Source: JANRKN01 sp033763435 (GTDB lineage: Bacteria; Planctomycetota; Phycisphaerae; Phycisphaerales; UBA1924). From it: DNA of 55,338 nucleotides. Shown piece after piece: positions 16,779 through 25,846 of the stretch (its first letter is position 1; every line of letters begins with the position of its first letter). The notes beneath the pieces are model-generated. The model ran no database searches. It saw nothing but the letters and a program-made list of their open reading frames with translations, and had not been told where the DNA came from. A program made the position numbers and the translations under genes. The DNA is taken from contig JANRKN010000114.1 of NCBI GenBank assembly GCA_033763435.1, positions 1 through 55,338 of the forward strand, in the 5' to 3' direction.

Positions 16779-17111
16779 TCAGGACACCGCTTGCACGCCG
16801 CGGATCTCGGGGACATAGGTGCGCAAGTTGCGCTCGATGCCCATCTGGAGGGTGAGGCTGGAGGAGGGGCAGCCGACGCAGGCGCCGTGGAGGCGGATCT
16901 GGGCGACGTTGTCGGGGGTGATACCGACGAGCTCGACGTCGCCGCCGTCGGATTGGACGGCCGGTCGGATGAGGTTCAGCACCTTGGTCACGCGCTCGGT
17001 GAGCGTGCCAGCCTGAGTCGCCGCCGCAGAAGAAGCGGATGCCGCAGCGGGCGCCGCGGGAGCGGACCGGGGCGAAGCGGACGGGGCTTGGGGCAGCTTG
17101 TGCGAGGTCAT
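16779..17111 (-). CDS. NifU-like C-terminal (Nfu) Fe-S cluster protein
   Basis: A 110-residue protein. Residues 1-35 are low-complexity (A, S, P). From 36 the Nfu domain reads LTERVTKVLNLIRPAVQSDGGDVELVGI…VAQIRLHGACVGCPSSSLTL, with the CxxC pair C78/C81 that holds a 4Fe-4S cluster between two subunits. Nfu proteins carry clusters from the assembly machinery to target enzymes. The ATG at 17111 is chosen at the start of the poorly conserved segment. It is divergent from the lipoprotein gene across 52 bases. Confidence 0.92.
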   Translation of the reverse strand: MTSHKLPQAPSASPRSAPAAPAAASASSAAATQAGTLTERVTKVLNLIRPAVQSDGGDVELVGITPDNVAQIRLHGACVGCPSSSLTLQMGIERNLRTYVPEIRGVQAVS

Positions 17112-17163
17112 GCGAGCGGTCGATTGTACGGGAGGGCAGGGGTTTCGGCTACACTCGCCGACC

Positions 17164-18810
17164 ATGAGTCGGACACGGAGCGTTTCGGGCACGGATGCGG
17201 CGGGTGGATCGGGTCGCGGGCGGGTTTGGAAGCCGATCGGGTTGGCGGTGGTGGCGTGCGCGGGGCTGTCGGTCGCGATGGCGGGTTGTTCGAGCGGCCC
17301 TGAGACCAAGCCCGACGCGCTGACGACAATGCGGAATCCGGAGCTGGGTGTGAAGGTCCGCGTGGATGCCGCGGAGCAGCTTTGGAACGACGTTCAGGCG
17401 GGGCAGGCGAGCGGGGCGCAGGCGCGGCGGGCGATGATGGACCTGGCGTGGTCGGACCGCACGCCGCTGGACCTGCGCGTGCGGACGCTGGAGATTCTGT
17501 TCGCGGACACGGACGAGCAGGCGCAGAGGGACGTTCGGGAGATGGTGCGGCTGAGGCTGCCTCGCGAGCGCGACCGGTTCATCGTGAAGATGCTGAGTGA
17601 AACTGCGGCGCAGCGCGGGTGGGCCGAATGTGTGCCCGCGCTGGTCCGCGCGTACTCGCGCACGGTCGAGCGCGAGGCGGACCTGACGCGTCCGGAGCGG
17701 TTGGCGATCCAGACACTCTCGCCCGGGCGGGACGTTGAAGCGATCGTGTTCGGCGTGTTCCTGAGCCCGCCGCCCGAGCCCAAGACGCTGGGCATGTCGT
17801 GGGAAGAGCGGTTTCAGATTGACGCGTGGGACCTGATGAACCGGCTCGATCGTGACGGGCGCAGGCGCCGGGCGCTGGTCGAGGACCCCGCGCTCTCCAA
17901 GGACGCGTCGTCCCTCGGGCAGGCGGTGCTGGCGGACGTGCGGGCGATGGTGGAGAGCTTCGGCGTCATGCCCGCGACGGGGCAGGAGCTGCTGTGGGCG
18001 CGGCAGCTTCGGAGCAAGGACAAGCCGGGGAATCAGGCGTGGTGGGAGCGCACGAGCGCCGCGGTGAAGGGGCTGGGCGAGTCGCAGCGTTCGGGGCTGG
18101 CGATGCGGCACCTTGAAGCGGTGCGGTGGGCGTCGGTGAGGCGCCCGGCGTGGCTGAGCGCGACGCGCGAGGAGCTGCGGGCGGAGCTTGGGTCGCGGCT
18201 GGGCGCGCGCACGACGCATCAGCGCACGGCCGACACGCCGATCACGACCCGGCGCCGGGCGGAGAACCTGGACGCGTACGCCGATCGGCTGGTGTGGGCG
18301 GACTATCTCGCGATGCTGGTGGTGGATGAGGCGCTGGCGTCTTCGGGCGTCGCGGGGCAGCTCTTCGAGCAGGCGCGGCTGGACATGCGCGACGAGTCGA
18401 CGGAGTACGGCGGGCTGATCGCTGCGCGGCTGAGCGGGCGCGGGGCGCTGTTTGCCGATGGCGCGGAGACGTTCGCGGTGACGATGTTCACGCCCCGCCC
18501 CAACCAGCGCGAGGGCAACGAGGTGTTCGTCGCGAGCGATGACATGGTGCAGCAGGGGGACCAGTCGCTGGCGCACTATCACTTCCACGCGCAGAAGTTC
18601 GAGAACAAGTCGTTCGCCGGGCCCAGCGAGGGCGACATGGCGTACGCGACGCGCAGCGGGCGCGGGTGCGTGGTGTTCACGATGATCGACAAGGACACAA
18701 TGAACGCGGACTACTACCAGCCCGACGGCGCGGTGGTGGACCTGGGCGAGATCAAGCGGCCTGTGAGTGCGGCCGCGGGGGTGGTCCCCGCTGCGGAGCC
18801 GGGGCGGTGA
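17164..18810 (+). CDS. Lipoprotein with a JAMM-like C-terminal domain
   Basis: A 548-residue protein. The first 42 residues form a lipoprotein signal ending SVAMAGC (acylated C42). Residues 60-390 are mainly helical with HEAT-like leucine spacing and no named domain. The C-terminal 140 residues contain STEYGGLIAA (E414), then LAHYHFHAQ (H473, H475) and GPSEGDMAYA (S488, D491), followed by a strand ending VVDLG. This order of E, HxH, S and D resembles the zinc site of JAMM/MPN metalloproteases, but the spacing between HxH and D is about five residues longer than usual. A deubiquitinase-like or peptidase activity is inference only. The stop overlaps the GTG of the next gene. Confidence 0.6.
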   Translation: MSRTRSVSGTDAAGGSGRGRVWKPIGLAVVACAGLSVAMAGCSSGPETKPDALTTMRNPELGVKVRVDAAEQLWNDVQAGQASGAQARRAMMDLAWSDRTPLDLRVRTLEILFADTDEQAQRDVREMVRLRLPRERDRFIVKMLSETAAQRGWAECVPALVRAYSRTVEREADLTRPERLAIQTLSPGRDVEAIVFGVFLSPPPEPKTLGMSWEERFQIDAWDLMNRLDRDGRRRRALVEDPALSKDASSLGQAVLADVRAMVESFGVMPATGQELLWARQLRSKDKPGNQAWWERTSAAVKGLGESQRSGLAMRHLEAVRWASVRRPAWLSATREELRAELGSRLGARTTHQRTADTPITTRRRAENLDAYADRLVWADYLAMLVVDEALASSGVAGQLFEQARLDMRDESTEYGGLIAARLSGRGALFADGAETFAVTMFTPRPNQREGNEVFVASDDMVQQGDQSLAHYHFHAQKFENKSFAGPSEGDMAYATRSGRGCVVFTMIDKDTMNADYYQPDGAVVDLGEIKRPVSAAAGVVPAAEPGR

Positions 18811-19931
18811 TCTCGTACGTCATCCCGACGCGCGATCGTCCCGAGCGGCTGGCGATGACCATCGCGTCGATCGACGCGCTTGGGCCGCACGACGCGGAGG
18901 TCGTGATCGTCGATAACGCGTCGGCGACGCCCGTGGGCGCGGTGCGCACGTTGGCGAGCGGCGTGCCGGTGCGCGTGGTGCGCCTGGACCGCAATCGCGG
19001 TGCCGCGGGGCGCAACGATGGCGCGCAGGCGAGCGATCCGCGTTCGCAGTGGCTCGTGATGCTCGACGATGACTCCGCGCCGACGGACCCGGGGCTCGAG
19101 CAGCGCCTGGCGCGCGTGCCCGACGATGTTCTTGCGGTGAGCGCCGACATCCGGCTGCCGCACATGGGTAAGCGCGAGGACGGCGGGCTGCCCGAGGTCT
19201 TTGTGGGCTGCGGCGTCGCGGTGCGGCGCTGGGCGTTTCTCGCGGCGGGGGGCTATGACGAGACGTTTCACTACTATGCCGAGGAGTATGACCTCGCGGC
19301 GAGGCTTCTGCTCGCGGGCGGGCGCGTGGTGTTCGATCCGGGCTTCCGCGTTGAGCACTGGAAGGACCTGAAGCACCGGGACCTGGGTCTCATCTGCCAG
19401 CGACTGGTCCGCAACAACGGCTGGATCGCGCAGCGCTATGCGCCCGATGAGTGGCGCCGGGGCGAACTGCGCGAAGTGCGTCGGCGCTATCGCGGCATGG
19501 GCGAGCGCGAGGGCGTGCTGCGTGCGTTTGGCCTGGGCTTGCGCGAGCTGCGCATGACCCTGCCCGCGCAGCGGCGCACGCCCATGACCGAGCGGATGTG
19601 GAGGCGGTTCATTGGCCTCGATGCCGCGGTGCAGGCGCTGGCCGCGCAGGGCGCGGGCACGCGCTGGCGCAGCGCGGCGGTGGTCGACACGGGCAAGAAC
19701 GCGTGGGTCGTGGGGGCGGCGCTTGCGGAGCTGGGCGTGCGCGAGGCGACGCTCCGCGAGGGCGAGGCGCTGGTGATCGGCACGATGAGCCCCGGGCCCA
19801 TGATCGATGCGAGATTGCGCCGGAGCGATACTGGGGCGATGGTGGGCGATGGGCGCCCGGTCGCGGTGCCGTGGCTCGCGGCGCTCGATGAACGCCTCGT
19901 GCCCGTCGAGGGCGCGGCGATCTCGCGCTGA
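18807..19931 (+). CDS. Family 2 glycosyltransferase
   Basis: A 374-residue enzyme with the GT-A fold. It opens ISYVIPTRDRPERLAMTIASI, then VVIVDNASATP, the DDD metal/nucleotide motif in WLVMLDDDSAPTDPG, and GGYDETFHYYAEEYDLAARLLLAGG with the catalytic-base EEYDLA region. It would transfer a sugar from a nucleotide donor to a glycan or lipid; the acceptor is unknown. The start is a GTG overlapping the lipoprotein stop (GTGA), which implies translational coupling. About 140 C-terminal residues extend beyond the transferase core and match nothing I recognise. Confidence 0.88.
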   Translation: MISYVIPTRDRPERLAMTIASIDALGPHDAEVVIVDNASATPVGAVRTLASGVPVRVVRLDRNRGAAGRNDGAQASDPRSQWLVMLDDDSAPTDPGLEQRLARVPDDVLAVSADIRLPHMGKREDGGLPEVFVGCGVAVRRWAFLAAGGYDETFHYYAEEYDLAARLLLAGGRVVFDPGFRVEHWKDLKHRDLGLICQRLVRNNGWIAQRYAPDEWRRGELREVRRRYRGMGEREGVLRAFGLGLRELRMTLPAQRRTPMTERMWRRFIGLDAAVQALAAQGAGTRWRSAAVVDTGKNAWVVGAALAELGVREATLREGEALVIGTMSPGPMIDARLRRSDTGAMVGDGRPVAVPWLAALDERLVPVEGAAISR

Positions 19932-19939
19932 GAACAGCT

Positions 19940-20851
19940 TCAGGCTTCGCCGAGCGCGACTTGGAGCCGGCCCTGCGCCTGGCTGAGCTTGAGCTGCGCG
20001 GCGGGAGCGTCGAGCCCGAGCTTGCCCATCACCACGGCGAGCTTGACGGACCCCTGCGCGCGGTCGAGAAGATCGAGCGCCGAGGCGCGGTCGAGGCCCA
20101 GCAGCGTCACGAGGATCCTCGCGGCGCGGTCGCGCAGCTTCGTGTTGCTCGCGCGCAGGTCGACCATCAGGTTCTGGTAGACGCGGCCTGAGCGGATCAT
20201 CAGCGTCGTCGAGAGAATGTTCAGCACCATCTTGGTCGCGCTGCCGGCCTTCATTCGCGTCGAGCCCGTGAGCACTTCGGGGCCCGTCGGCGCGACGATG
20301 AGATGGTCGCAGCCCTCGGGCACGGGGATCGGCGAGCAGGAGAGCATCGCGGTGACGGGCCGTTCAGCGCGGCGCGAGGCCCACGCGAGCGCGCCGAGCA
20401 CGTAGGGCGTCGTTCCGCCCGCGGCGATTCCGAGCACCGCGTCGCGCGCGGTCAGGTTCAGAGGCTCAAGGTCGGGCACCGCGCCGAGCGGTTCATCTTC
20501 GCGCCCTTCGCTGCTCAGGCGCAGCGCACGGTCGCCCCCGGCGATGATGCCGATGATCCGCCCCGGCTCGATCTGAAACGTCGGCGGTGCTTCGGAGGCG
20601 TCGAGCACGCCCAGGCGGCCCGAGGTGCCCGCGCCGAGGTAGATGAGCCGCCCGCCCGCGAGAAAGCCGGGCTCGATCGCCTCGATGAAGCGCGTGAGCG
20701 CGGGGCTCGCGGCTTCGACTGCGCGGAGCACCGCGTGATCCTCGCGGCGGATGAGGTCCACACACTCGGCGGCGCTCAGCGTGTGCAGGCGCGTGGTCGC
20801 GGGGTTTCGCTGCTCGGTCAGGATGTGCGAGCGATCGGGGATGGAACTCAT
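19940..20851 (-). CDS. murQ: N-acetylmuramic acid 6-phosphate etherase
   Basis: A 303-residue SIS-domain enzyme that splits the lactyl ether of MurNAc-6-phosphate to give GlcNAc-6-phosphate and lactate. Diagnostic blocks are TEQRNPATTRLHTLSAAE at the start, LIYLGAGTSGRLGVLDASEAPPTF, GIIAGGDRAL, and VAPTGPEVLTGSTRMKAGSATKMVLN. The length equals E. coli MurQ. It is the last gene of a four-gene recycling operon; its ATG overlaps the anmK stop (ATGA). The downstream glycosyltransferase gene converges with an 8-base gap. Confidence 0.97.
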   Translation of the reverse strand: MSSIPDRSHILTEQRNPATTRLHTLSAAECVDLIRREDHAVLRAVEAASPALTRFIEAIEPGFLAGGRLIYLGAGTSGRLGVLDASEAPPTFQIEPGRIIGIIAGGDRALRLSSEGREDEPLGAVPDLEPLNLTARDAVLGIAAGGTTPYVLGALAWASRRAERPVTAMLSCSPIPVPEGCDHLIVAPTGPEVLTGSTRMKAGSATKMVLNILSTTLMIRSGRVYQNLMVDLRASNTKLRDRAARILVTLLGLDRASALDLLDRAQGSVKLAVVMGKLGLDAPAAQLKLSQAQGRLQVALGEA

Positions 20852-21996
20852 GGCTGATTGTCTGCGCGAGAAGCCCGCGGGGTGGGGGTGGGGGCGGGAG
20901 TGTGCGTGCCCGAGATGGGCGCGTCGGCCACGCCGGTCACGGCGGGGAGCGTGATCGGCACGCGGTCGACGCAGAGGATGCCCAGCAGGGCGAACTCTGC
21001 GGCCTCGCGGAAGGCGCCGGGCAGGCCGTGGGCGTCGAGTGGCGCGACGAGCGCGGTCGAAGCGGACGCGATCGAGCGGGAGAGCGCGCGGTTGTGCGCG
21101 CCCCCGCCCGCGAGGAGGATGCGCGAGGCGTCGGGACACGCATGAGCGACAAGCGAGCCGATGGCTTCGCATGCCGTGGCGCAGAGATCCTCGGCGGCGA
21201 CGCGGGCGCGGAAGCGGGAGATCCAGTCGAAGGCTTCGTCGCCCGTGCCGAGCGAGCGGGGGGAACTGCTCGCGCTCCGAGCGTGCAGGATGCCCTCGAG
21301 GTCTTCGAGGGCTTCGTCGTGGATGCTCCCGCGCTGGGCCGCGGCGCCGTCCGTGTCGTAGGGCGCGTGCAGGAGGCGGCGCGCGAGTTCGTCGAGCAGC
21401 TGGTTGCATACGCAGACGTCGCGCGCGCGGACGCGCGGGGCGAGGGTCTGGATCGGCTCGCCGCCGGTCGCGGCGGGCAGGAGCGTGATGTTGGCAAAGC
21501 CGCCCAAGTTCACGATCGCGGTCGGCGCCTCGGGCGAGAGCAGCGAGCGGAAGAAGAAGAGGTCGGCGATCGGCGTGATCGGCGCGCCCTGACCGCCCAG
21601 CGCGAGGTCCATCGCGCGGAGGTCGCTGACGACCGGCGTGTTCAGCGCAGCCGCGAGGAGGGCGGGAGAGAAGAGCTGCCACGAGACGGGGGGCGCGTGG
21701 AAGACGGTCTGGCCGTGGGCGCAGGCGAGGTCGGCGCGGTCGGATCCCAGCAGTTCGCGGCCTGTCTGCGCGTGCAGGAGCGAGAAGCTACGCGAGAGCG
21801 TGGCGATCTCGCGAGCGGTCATCGCGGCGCCGTTGGCGAGGTCTCGCAGAGGTTCGGCGAGCTCGCCCAGCGGGCGCGAGAGGCCGCGGAGGAACGTGGG
21901 CCGCGCGTCCCAGCCCGAGCCTTCGATGCGGACGAGCGCGGCATCGATCGCGTCGATGCTGGTGCCGGTCATGAAGCCCAGGGCCAGGCGCGTCAT
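20848..21996 (-). CDS. anmK: Anhydro-N-acetylmuramic acid kinase
   Basis: A 382-residue ASKHA-fold kinase that hydrolyses the 1,6-anhydro bond of anhMurNAc while phosphorylating it, giving MurNAc-6-phosphate for MurQ. Recognisable blocks are LGFMTGTSIDAIDAALV, CAHGQTVFHAP, VVSDLRAMDLALGGQGAPITP, IVNLGGFANITLL and RILLAGGGAHNRAL. The length is typical (about 370). GGAG lies 6 bases before the ATG. Four-base overlaps join it to GH20 upstream and murQ downstream, so the operon is translationally coupled. Confidence 0.97.
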   Translation of the reverse strand: MTRLALGFMTGTSIDAIDAALVRIEGSGWDARPTFLRGLSRPLGELAEPLRDLANGAAMTAREIATLSRSFSLLHAQTGRELLGSDRADLACAHGQTVFHAPPVSWQLFSPALLAAALNTPVVSDLRAMDLALGGQGAPITPIADLFFFRSLLSPEAPTAIVNLGGFANITLLPAATGGEPIQTLAPRVRARDVCVCNQLLDELARRLLHAPYDTDGAAAQRGSIHDEALEDLEGILHARSASSSPRSLGTGDEAFDWISRFRARVAAEDLCATACEAIGSLVAHACPDASRILLAGGGAHNRALSRSIASASTALVAPLDAHGLPGAFREAAEFALLGILCVDRVPITLPAVTGVADAPISGTHTPAPTPTPRASRADNQP

Positions 21997-23753
21997 CGCT
22001 TTCTCCGCTTGCCGGCATGGCGCGCGGCAATCGTCGCGGTGCGGGCCTGATCGAAGAGCGAGAGCGAGTGCGCGAGGCCACCGGGGCGCGAGTCGAGCGC
22101 CCAGAGTTCGGCGTGCTCGCGCTGCAAGTCGCGGAGTTCACGGGCGATCGCGGCGCGCTGCGCGGGCGTGGGGAGGGACTTGCGCCGACGGTCGCGCCCG
22201 CGCCGCGCGGCAAGGAGGGCGAGACGCACGGTCCAATCGAGCTGCGCATCGCTCGCGGCATCGATCGAAGGCCGCGAGGCTGCGAGCGATTCCAGGCGCT
22301 CGACGGTGTCGTTCCAGTCGCGTGTTGCGCCGACGCCGCGCGCTTCGGTGATGGGCTTGAAGAGGTCGGCGTGGAGGGCGGTGCAGTTGGCTAGGCGCGT
22401 GCGGTCCTTGCGGGTGAGCAGGCCGCAGGTCTCGCGGAGGGAAAGGTCGGCGTCGCCGAGGTCGGCCAGCCACTGGGCGATCTGGAGGGAGCGATCGCCG
22501 AAGATCTGCAGCGAGATCGCGCGCGCGAGCGACGCGGCGTCGACGCCCGGCCCGCGCGAGGCAAACTCCGCGGCCTCCGCGAGCGCGAAGGCGGTGAGGG
22601 GCCAGGGCTGCCAGTGGCCCATGTCGCCCCAGTCGCAGACGAGATAGCCCTCGGCGGGCTGGCGTGCGGCGGCCTCGAGATTGCCGCGGCGCTCGGTGGT
22701 CCGCGCGGTGATCGCGCGCCAGGTGCTCGTGCCCGGGCAGACCCAGAAGGGGCGATCGAGCGCGCGGAGGCTCTGCGTCCAGCGGTCAAAGGGCGAATCG
22801 GGCTCGTAGCCCCAGGCGAGCGGCAGCAGATCGCTGGGCAGCTGCGCGAGAGATTCGGGGTGAGAGAGCGCGATGTCGGCCCAAAACATCGGGCGCTTGC
22901 CGCGCTCGCGGACGAGGGCGCAGATGCGCGAGACGAAGTCGGCGTAGACCGAAGCCTTGCCGCGGGCTTTGACGGCGGCCTCGGAGCGGCCCCAGCCGAT
23001 GTCGTACGTCTCGTCGCAGCCGATGTTGACCAGGGGCGAGGTGAAGTTGGGGAGCAGTTGGTCGAGCAGCCCGGCGACAAACTCGGCGGAGTCGTCGCTC
23101 GTCGGGCAGAGCGAGAAGGGGCCCGAGCGGGGCCAGACGTCGAACATCCAGTCGCCGTGGGTTTCGGCGAGGTGGCGGTACTCGGGCAGGCGCAGCCAGT
23201 GGGCGAGATGGCCGAAGCAGTTCTGGTTGGCGGCGAGCTCGATGCCGCGCGAGGAGGCGAACGCGTCGAGAAGGCGCGCTTCTTCGGGCGTGACGGGCGA
23301 GCTCTCGCGCCATGCGGCTTCGTGACCGCGGTAGGCGAAGGAGTGCTCGGTGTAGAGCTGGAGGTGGTTGTAGCCGAGGACTTCGAGCAGCTCGACGATG
23401 CGGACGAAGTGGTCCATCGTCGGGATGCGGTCGCGGGAGACATCGAGCATGGCCCCGCGGACGGCAAAGTGGGGCGGGCGCGTGCGCTGGACTTCGATCG
23501 CGGGGGGCGTGGCGCCGTACTGATTGCGGAGCTGCGCGAGGACGACGATCGCGGCGCGCTTGGCGGTGTCGTCGGCCGCGCGGATCATTGTGCCCGAATC
23601 CGTCACGCGCACGCTGAACCACGGCGCACCGGGGGTGATCTCGATGCGCACGGGGTCGAACGCGCCCTCGGGCCCGGTGAGGCGCGCGACATCGGCAGTC
23701 GGGATCAAGAGCGGCGGGAGCGTGGCGAGGTTGTCGTGGTGCGTTGAGGTCAT
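21993..23753 (-). CDS. Family 20 glycoside hydrolase (beta-N-acetylhexosaminidase)
   Basis: A 586-residue enzyme without a signal peptide, so probably cytoplasmic. It has an N-terminal GH20 beta-domain with PPHFAVRGAMLDVSRDRIPTMD, the barrel segment LGYNHLQLYTEHSFAY, and the catalytic pair D247-E248 in NIGCDETYDIGWG; GH20 enzymes use the substrate acetamido group as nucleophile, polarised by the aspartate. It would remove GlcNAc from GlcNAc-anhMurNAc or related fragments. In most bacteria this step is done by NagZ (GH3), so a GH20 in this operon is a notable alternative. No clear ribosome site precedes the ATG. Confidence 0.9.
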   Translation of the reverse strand: MTSTHHDNLATLPPLLIPTADVARLTGPEGAFDPVRIEITPGAPWFSVRVTDSGTMIRAADDTAKRAAIVVLAQLRNQYGATPPAIEVQRTRPPHFAVRGAMLDVSRDRIPTMDHFVRIVELLEVLGYNHLQLYTEHSFAYRGHEAAWRESSPVTPEEARLLDAFASSRGIELAANQNCFGHLAHWLRLPEYRHLAETHGDWMFDVWPRSGPFSLCPTSDDSAEFVAGLLDQLLPNFTSPLVNIGCDETYDIGWGRSEAAVKARGKASVYADFVSRICALVRERGKRPMFWADIALSHPESLAQLPSDLLPLAWGYEPDSPFDRWTQSLRALDRPFWVCPGTSTWRAITARTTERRGNLEAAARQPAEGYLVCDWGDMGHWQPWPLTAFALAEAAEFASRGPGVDAASLARAISLQIFGDRSLQIAQWLADLGDADLSLRETCGLLTRKDRTRLANCTALHADLFKPITEARGVGATRDWNDTVERLESLAASRPSIDAASDAQLDWTVRLALLAARRGRDRRRKSLPTPAQRAAIARELRDLQREHAELWALDSRPGGLAHSLSLFDQARTATIAARHAGKRRKR

Positions 23754-23774
23754 GGGCGGCGGAATGGTTGAGCG

Positions 23775-25340
23775 TCAGGCGGCGCGGAGATGCGTGCTGT
23801 TGGCGTGTGAGCGGCCCGCGAGGCAGACCCCGAGCGCGAGCGCTGTGGCGATCACGAAGCGCCAGGGCCAGGCGACGGTCATGTCGGGGAGTGCGTCGAT
23901 GGGAATCGCGTTCCAGACGACGGGCTGCATGACGAGCGTCGCGAGGAAGCCGACGGCGAGGGCGGCGATCGCGGAGGCGCTGTTGCCCCGGCGCGTGAAG
24001 AGCGCGGTGAGGAAGACCGCGAGCAATCCCGCGTAGGCGAAGGTCATGATGCCCAGGGCGAAGGAGATGAGCGTTTCGCCCGAGCCCTTCTGCCACCAGA
24101 CGCAGACGCCCGCGAACGCGCCGAGGATGACGCCCCAGATGACGACCGCCCACCGGCCCACGACGAGATAGTGGCGGTCGGACTTGTTGCGGACGCGCTT
24201 GGCGTAGACGTCATTGACGAACGTCGCGCCCATCGCGTTGAGTGCCGAGTTGAACGAGCCCAGTCCGGCGGCGAAGAGCCCGGCCATCATGACGCCCGCC
24301 ATGCCCGAGGGCATGTGGTCGAGGATGAAGCGTACGAAGACCTCGCCCGACTTCTCCGGGGCGGGCGCCGCCGAGCCGCCCATCAGGTCGGGCCTCGTGT
24401 AGAACACCCAGAGCAGCACGCCGATGGAGAGGAAGATCAGCTGCATGGGGAGGTTGAGGAGGATGGCGACGATGACGGAGCGGCTGCCCTCGAGGGCGGA
24501 CTTGCAGGTGAGCATGCGCTGGGCGATGTCGTGGTCGGTGCCGTAGGAGGCGAGGTTGAGCATCGCAAAGCCGATCGCGGCGGTGAAGATGGTGTAGACG
24601 ACCGAGGGGTCGGTGTCGAAGCGAAGGATGGAGAGCTTCGCGCTGCCGTCGGGGGCCTTGGCGGAGGCGAGCGCGGACCAGACTTCGCCGATGGGCGCGG
24701 GGATCTTGACGAGGAGCACGACGACCGCGGCGACCGCGGCGAGGATGAAGACGGCGAACTGGATCACATCGGTGTAGATGATGCTGCGGATCCCGCCGAC
24801 GAGGGTGTAGAAGATGCCCACGAGCGTGAGCACGGCGATCGCGGCGACGAGCTGCCAGTCTTTGGTCTCGTGGAAGAGAATGAGCGAGAGCGGAATCGCG
24901 GCCATGAACAGGCGTGAGCCGCTGGCCATGACGCGCCCGATCATGAACATCCAGCTGCTGGCTTCTTTGGCGGAGTGACCGAAGCGGACCTCGAGCAGGT
25001 CGTAGACGGTCATGACGTTGTGCTTGTAGTAGATGGGGATGAAGAAGCGGGCGACGATGAGGACGGCGATCACGCCGCCGATGTTCGTCGAGAGGTAGGT
25101 GAGGTTGCGGGCGTAGCCCTCTTCGGGGCTGCCGATGAAGGTCGCGGCGGAGGTGGAGGTCGCGAGCACGCTGATCGCGACGGCCCACATGGGCATCTGG
25201 CGGTTGGCTAGGAAGTACTCGCGGGCGCCTTCGAGTTCCTTGCGGCTGAACCACCAGCCGGTGACGGCGAGGATGGCGAAGTAGCCGAGCAGCACCGACC
25301 AGTCGAGGATCGAGAACGAGATCGCGGCGAGCGTCGGCAT
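23775..25340 (-). CDS. Sodium:solute symporter (SSS family)
   Basis: A 521-residue inner-membrane transporter with about 13 hydrophobic helices. It opens ISFSILDWSVLLGYFAILAV, followed by YFLANRQMPMWAVAISVLATSTSAATFIGSPEEGYARN, the family's sodium-site region near the start of helix 2, and GTDHDIAQRMLTCKSA, a conserved SSS block. It resembles sialic acid/sugar-type symporters (SGLT/NanT-like). Heading the recycling operon, it most likely imports an amino sugar or muropeptide-derived sugar such as GlcNAc or anhMurNAc; this is inference from context. The ATG at 25340 has GGAG 10 bases upstream. Confidence 0.92.
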   Translation of the reverse strand: MPTLAAISFSILDWSVLLGYFAILAVTGWWFSRKELEGAREYFLANRQMPMWAVAISVLATSTSAATFIGSPEEGYARNLTYLSTNIGGVIAVLIVARFFIPIYYKHNVMTVYDLLEVRFGHSAKEASSWMFMIGRVMASGSRLFMAAIPLSLILFHETKDWQLVAAIAVLTLVGIFYTLVGGIRSIIYTDVIQFAVFILAAVAAVVVLLVKIPAPIGEVWSALASAKAPDGSAKLSILRFDTDPSVVYTIFTAAIGFAMLNLASYGTDHDIAQRMLTCKSALEGSRSVIVAILLNLPMQLIFLSIGVLLWVFYTRPDLMGGSAAPAPEKSGEVFVRFILDHMPSGMAGVMMAGLFAAGLGSFNSALNAMGATFVNDVYAKRVRNKSDRHYLVVGRWAVVIWGVILGAFAGVCVWWQKGSGETLISFALGIMTFAYAGLLAVFLTALFTRRGNSASAIAALAVGFLATLVMQPVVWNAIPIDALPDMTVAWPWRFVIATALALGVCLAGRSHANSTHLRAA

Positions 25341-25440
25341 CCGTGCGGTGCTCCGGGTTCGGGGCTGGAGTCCGGGCGGCGCGCGACGTGCGCGGGCCCG
25401 ATCCGAGCAGCGTATCCGGTTTGGGCGCCGCGCTGGCCCG

Positions 25441-25479
25441 AAGCAAAAAGCACGCGAGCCCGACCTGGGCCGGGCTCGC
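25441..25479 (-). terminator. Hairpin with T-run upstream of the symporter operon
   Basis: A 9-base stem (GCGAGCCCG / CGGGCTCGC, 25454-25462 and 25471-25479) is followed on the minus strand by GTGCTTTTTGCTT. It lies about 100 bases before the symporter ATG on the same strand, so it either stops read-through from the sod side or attenuates the operon leader. Confidence 0.65.
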
Positions 25480-25565
25480 TTCAATCACGCCGATCCCCTC
25501 CGACCGGCGTGCTGGATTGTCGGGTTCGTCTCAGCCTCGCGGTGCCCCGCGGCTCAGCGTTCCCA

Positions 25566-25604
25566 AGAAAAAACCCAGCTGCGTGTTTCCGCCCGCAACT
25601 GGGT
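25566..25604 (-). terminator. Second terminator downstream of the sod gene
   Basis: On the minus strand an 11-base stem (25594-25604 with 25573-25583, one T-G pair) is followed by a run of six T then CTT. Confidence 0.8.
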
Positions 25605-25800
25605 CATAGGAGGAGAGAGAGACAAGACAGCAGTAAGGTGCCACACGCCGTGCCGATTGCCAGTAAACGGGACGAGATTTGCGCAAGTTTCTGTTTGGTC
25701 AGCCTTTCCGGCGACAAGTCCGGCATTGGCGATAGGGCGGACAGCCCAAGAACGCCCGGAAGGCCCGATTTTGGGCCGCACGCCGGGGCCCAATCTGGCC

Positions 25801-25846
25801 AGGGCAAACAAAAACCCGCCAAAGCCTTGGGCTCGGGCGGGCGGGG
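25801..25846 (-). terminator. First terminator downstream of the sod gene
   Basis: On the minus strand CCCGCC pairs with GGCGGG (25815-25820) around a loop holding an inner AGCC/GGCT, and TTTTTGTTTG follows. It lies about 60 bases past the sod stop. Confidence 0.75.

Noticed and set aside
17149..18588. 479-codon open frame on the minus strand
   Set aside because: Antisense to the lipoprotein gene, which has a lipobox and coherent domains; the minus frame has none.
25604..25822. 72-codon minus-strand frame between two terminators
   Set aside because: It overlaps terminator structure, has no ribosome site and no conserved-looking composition.
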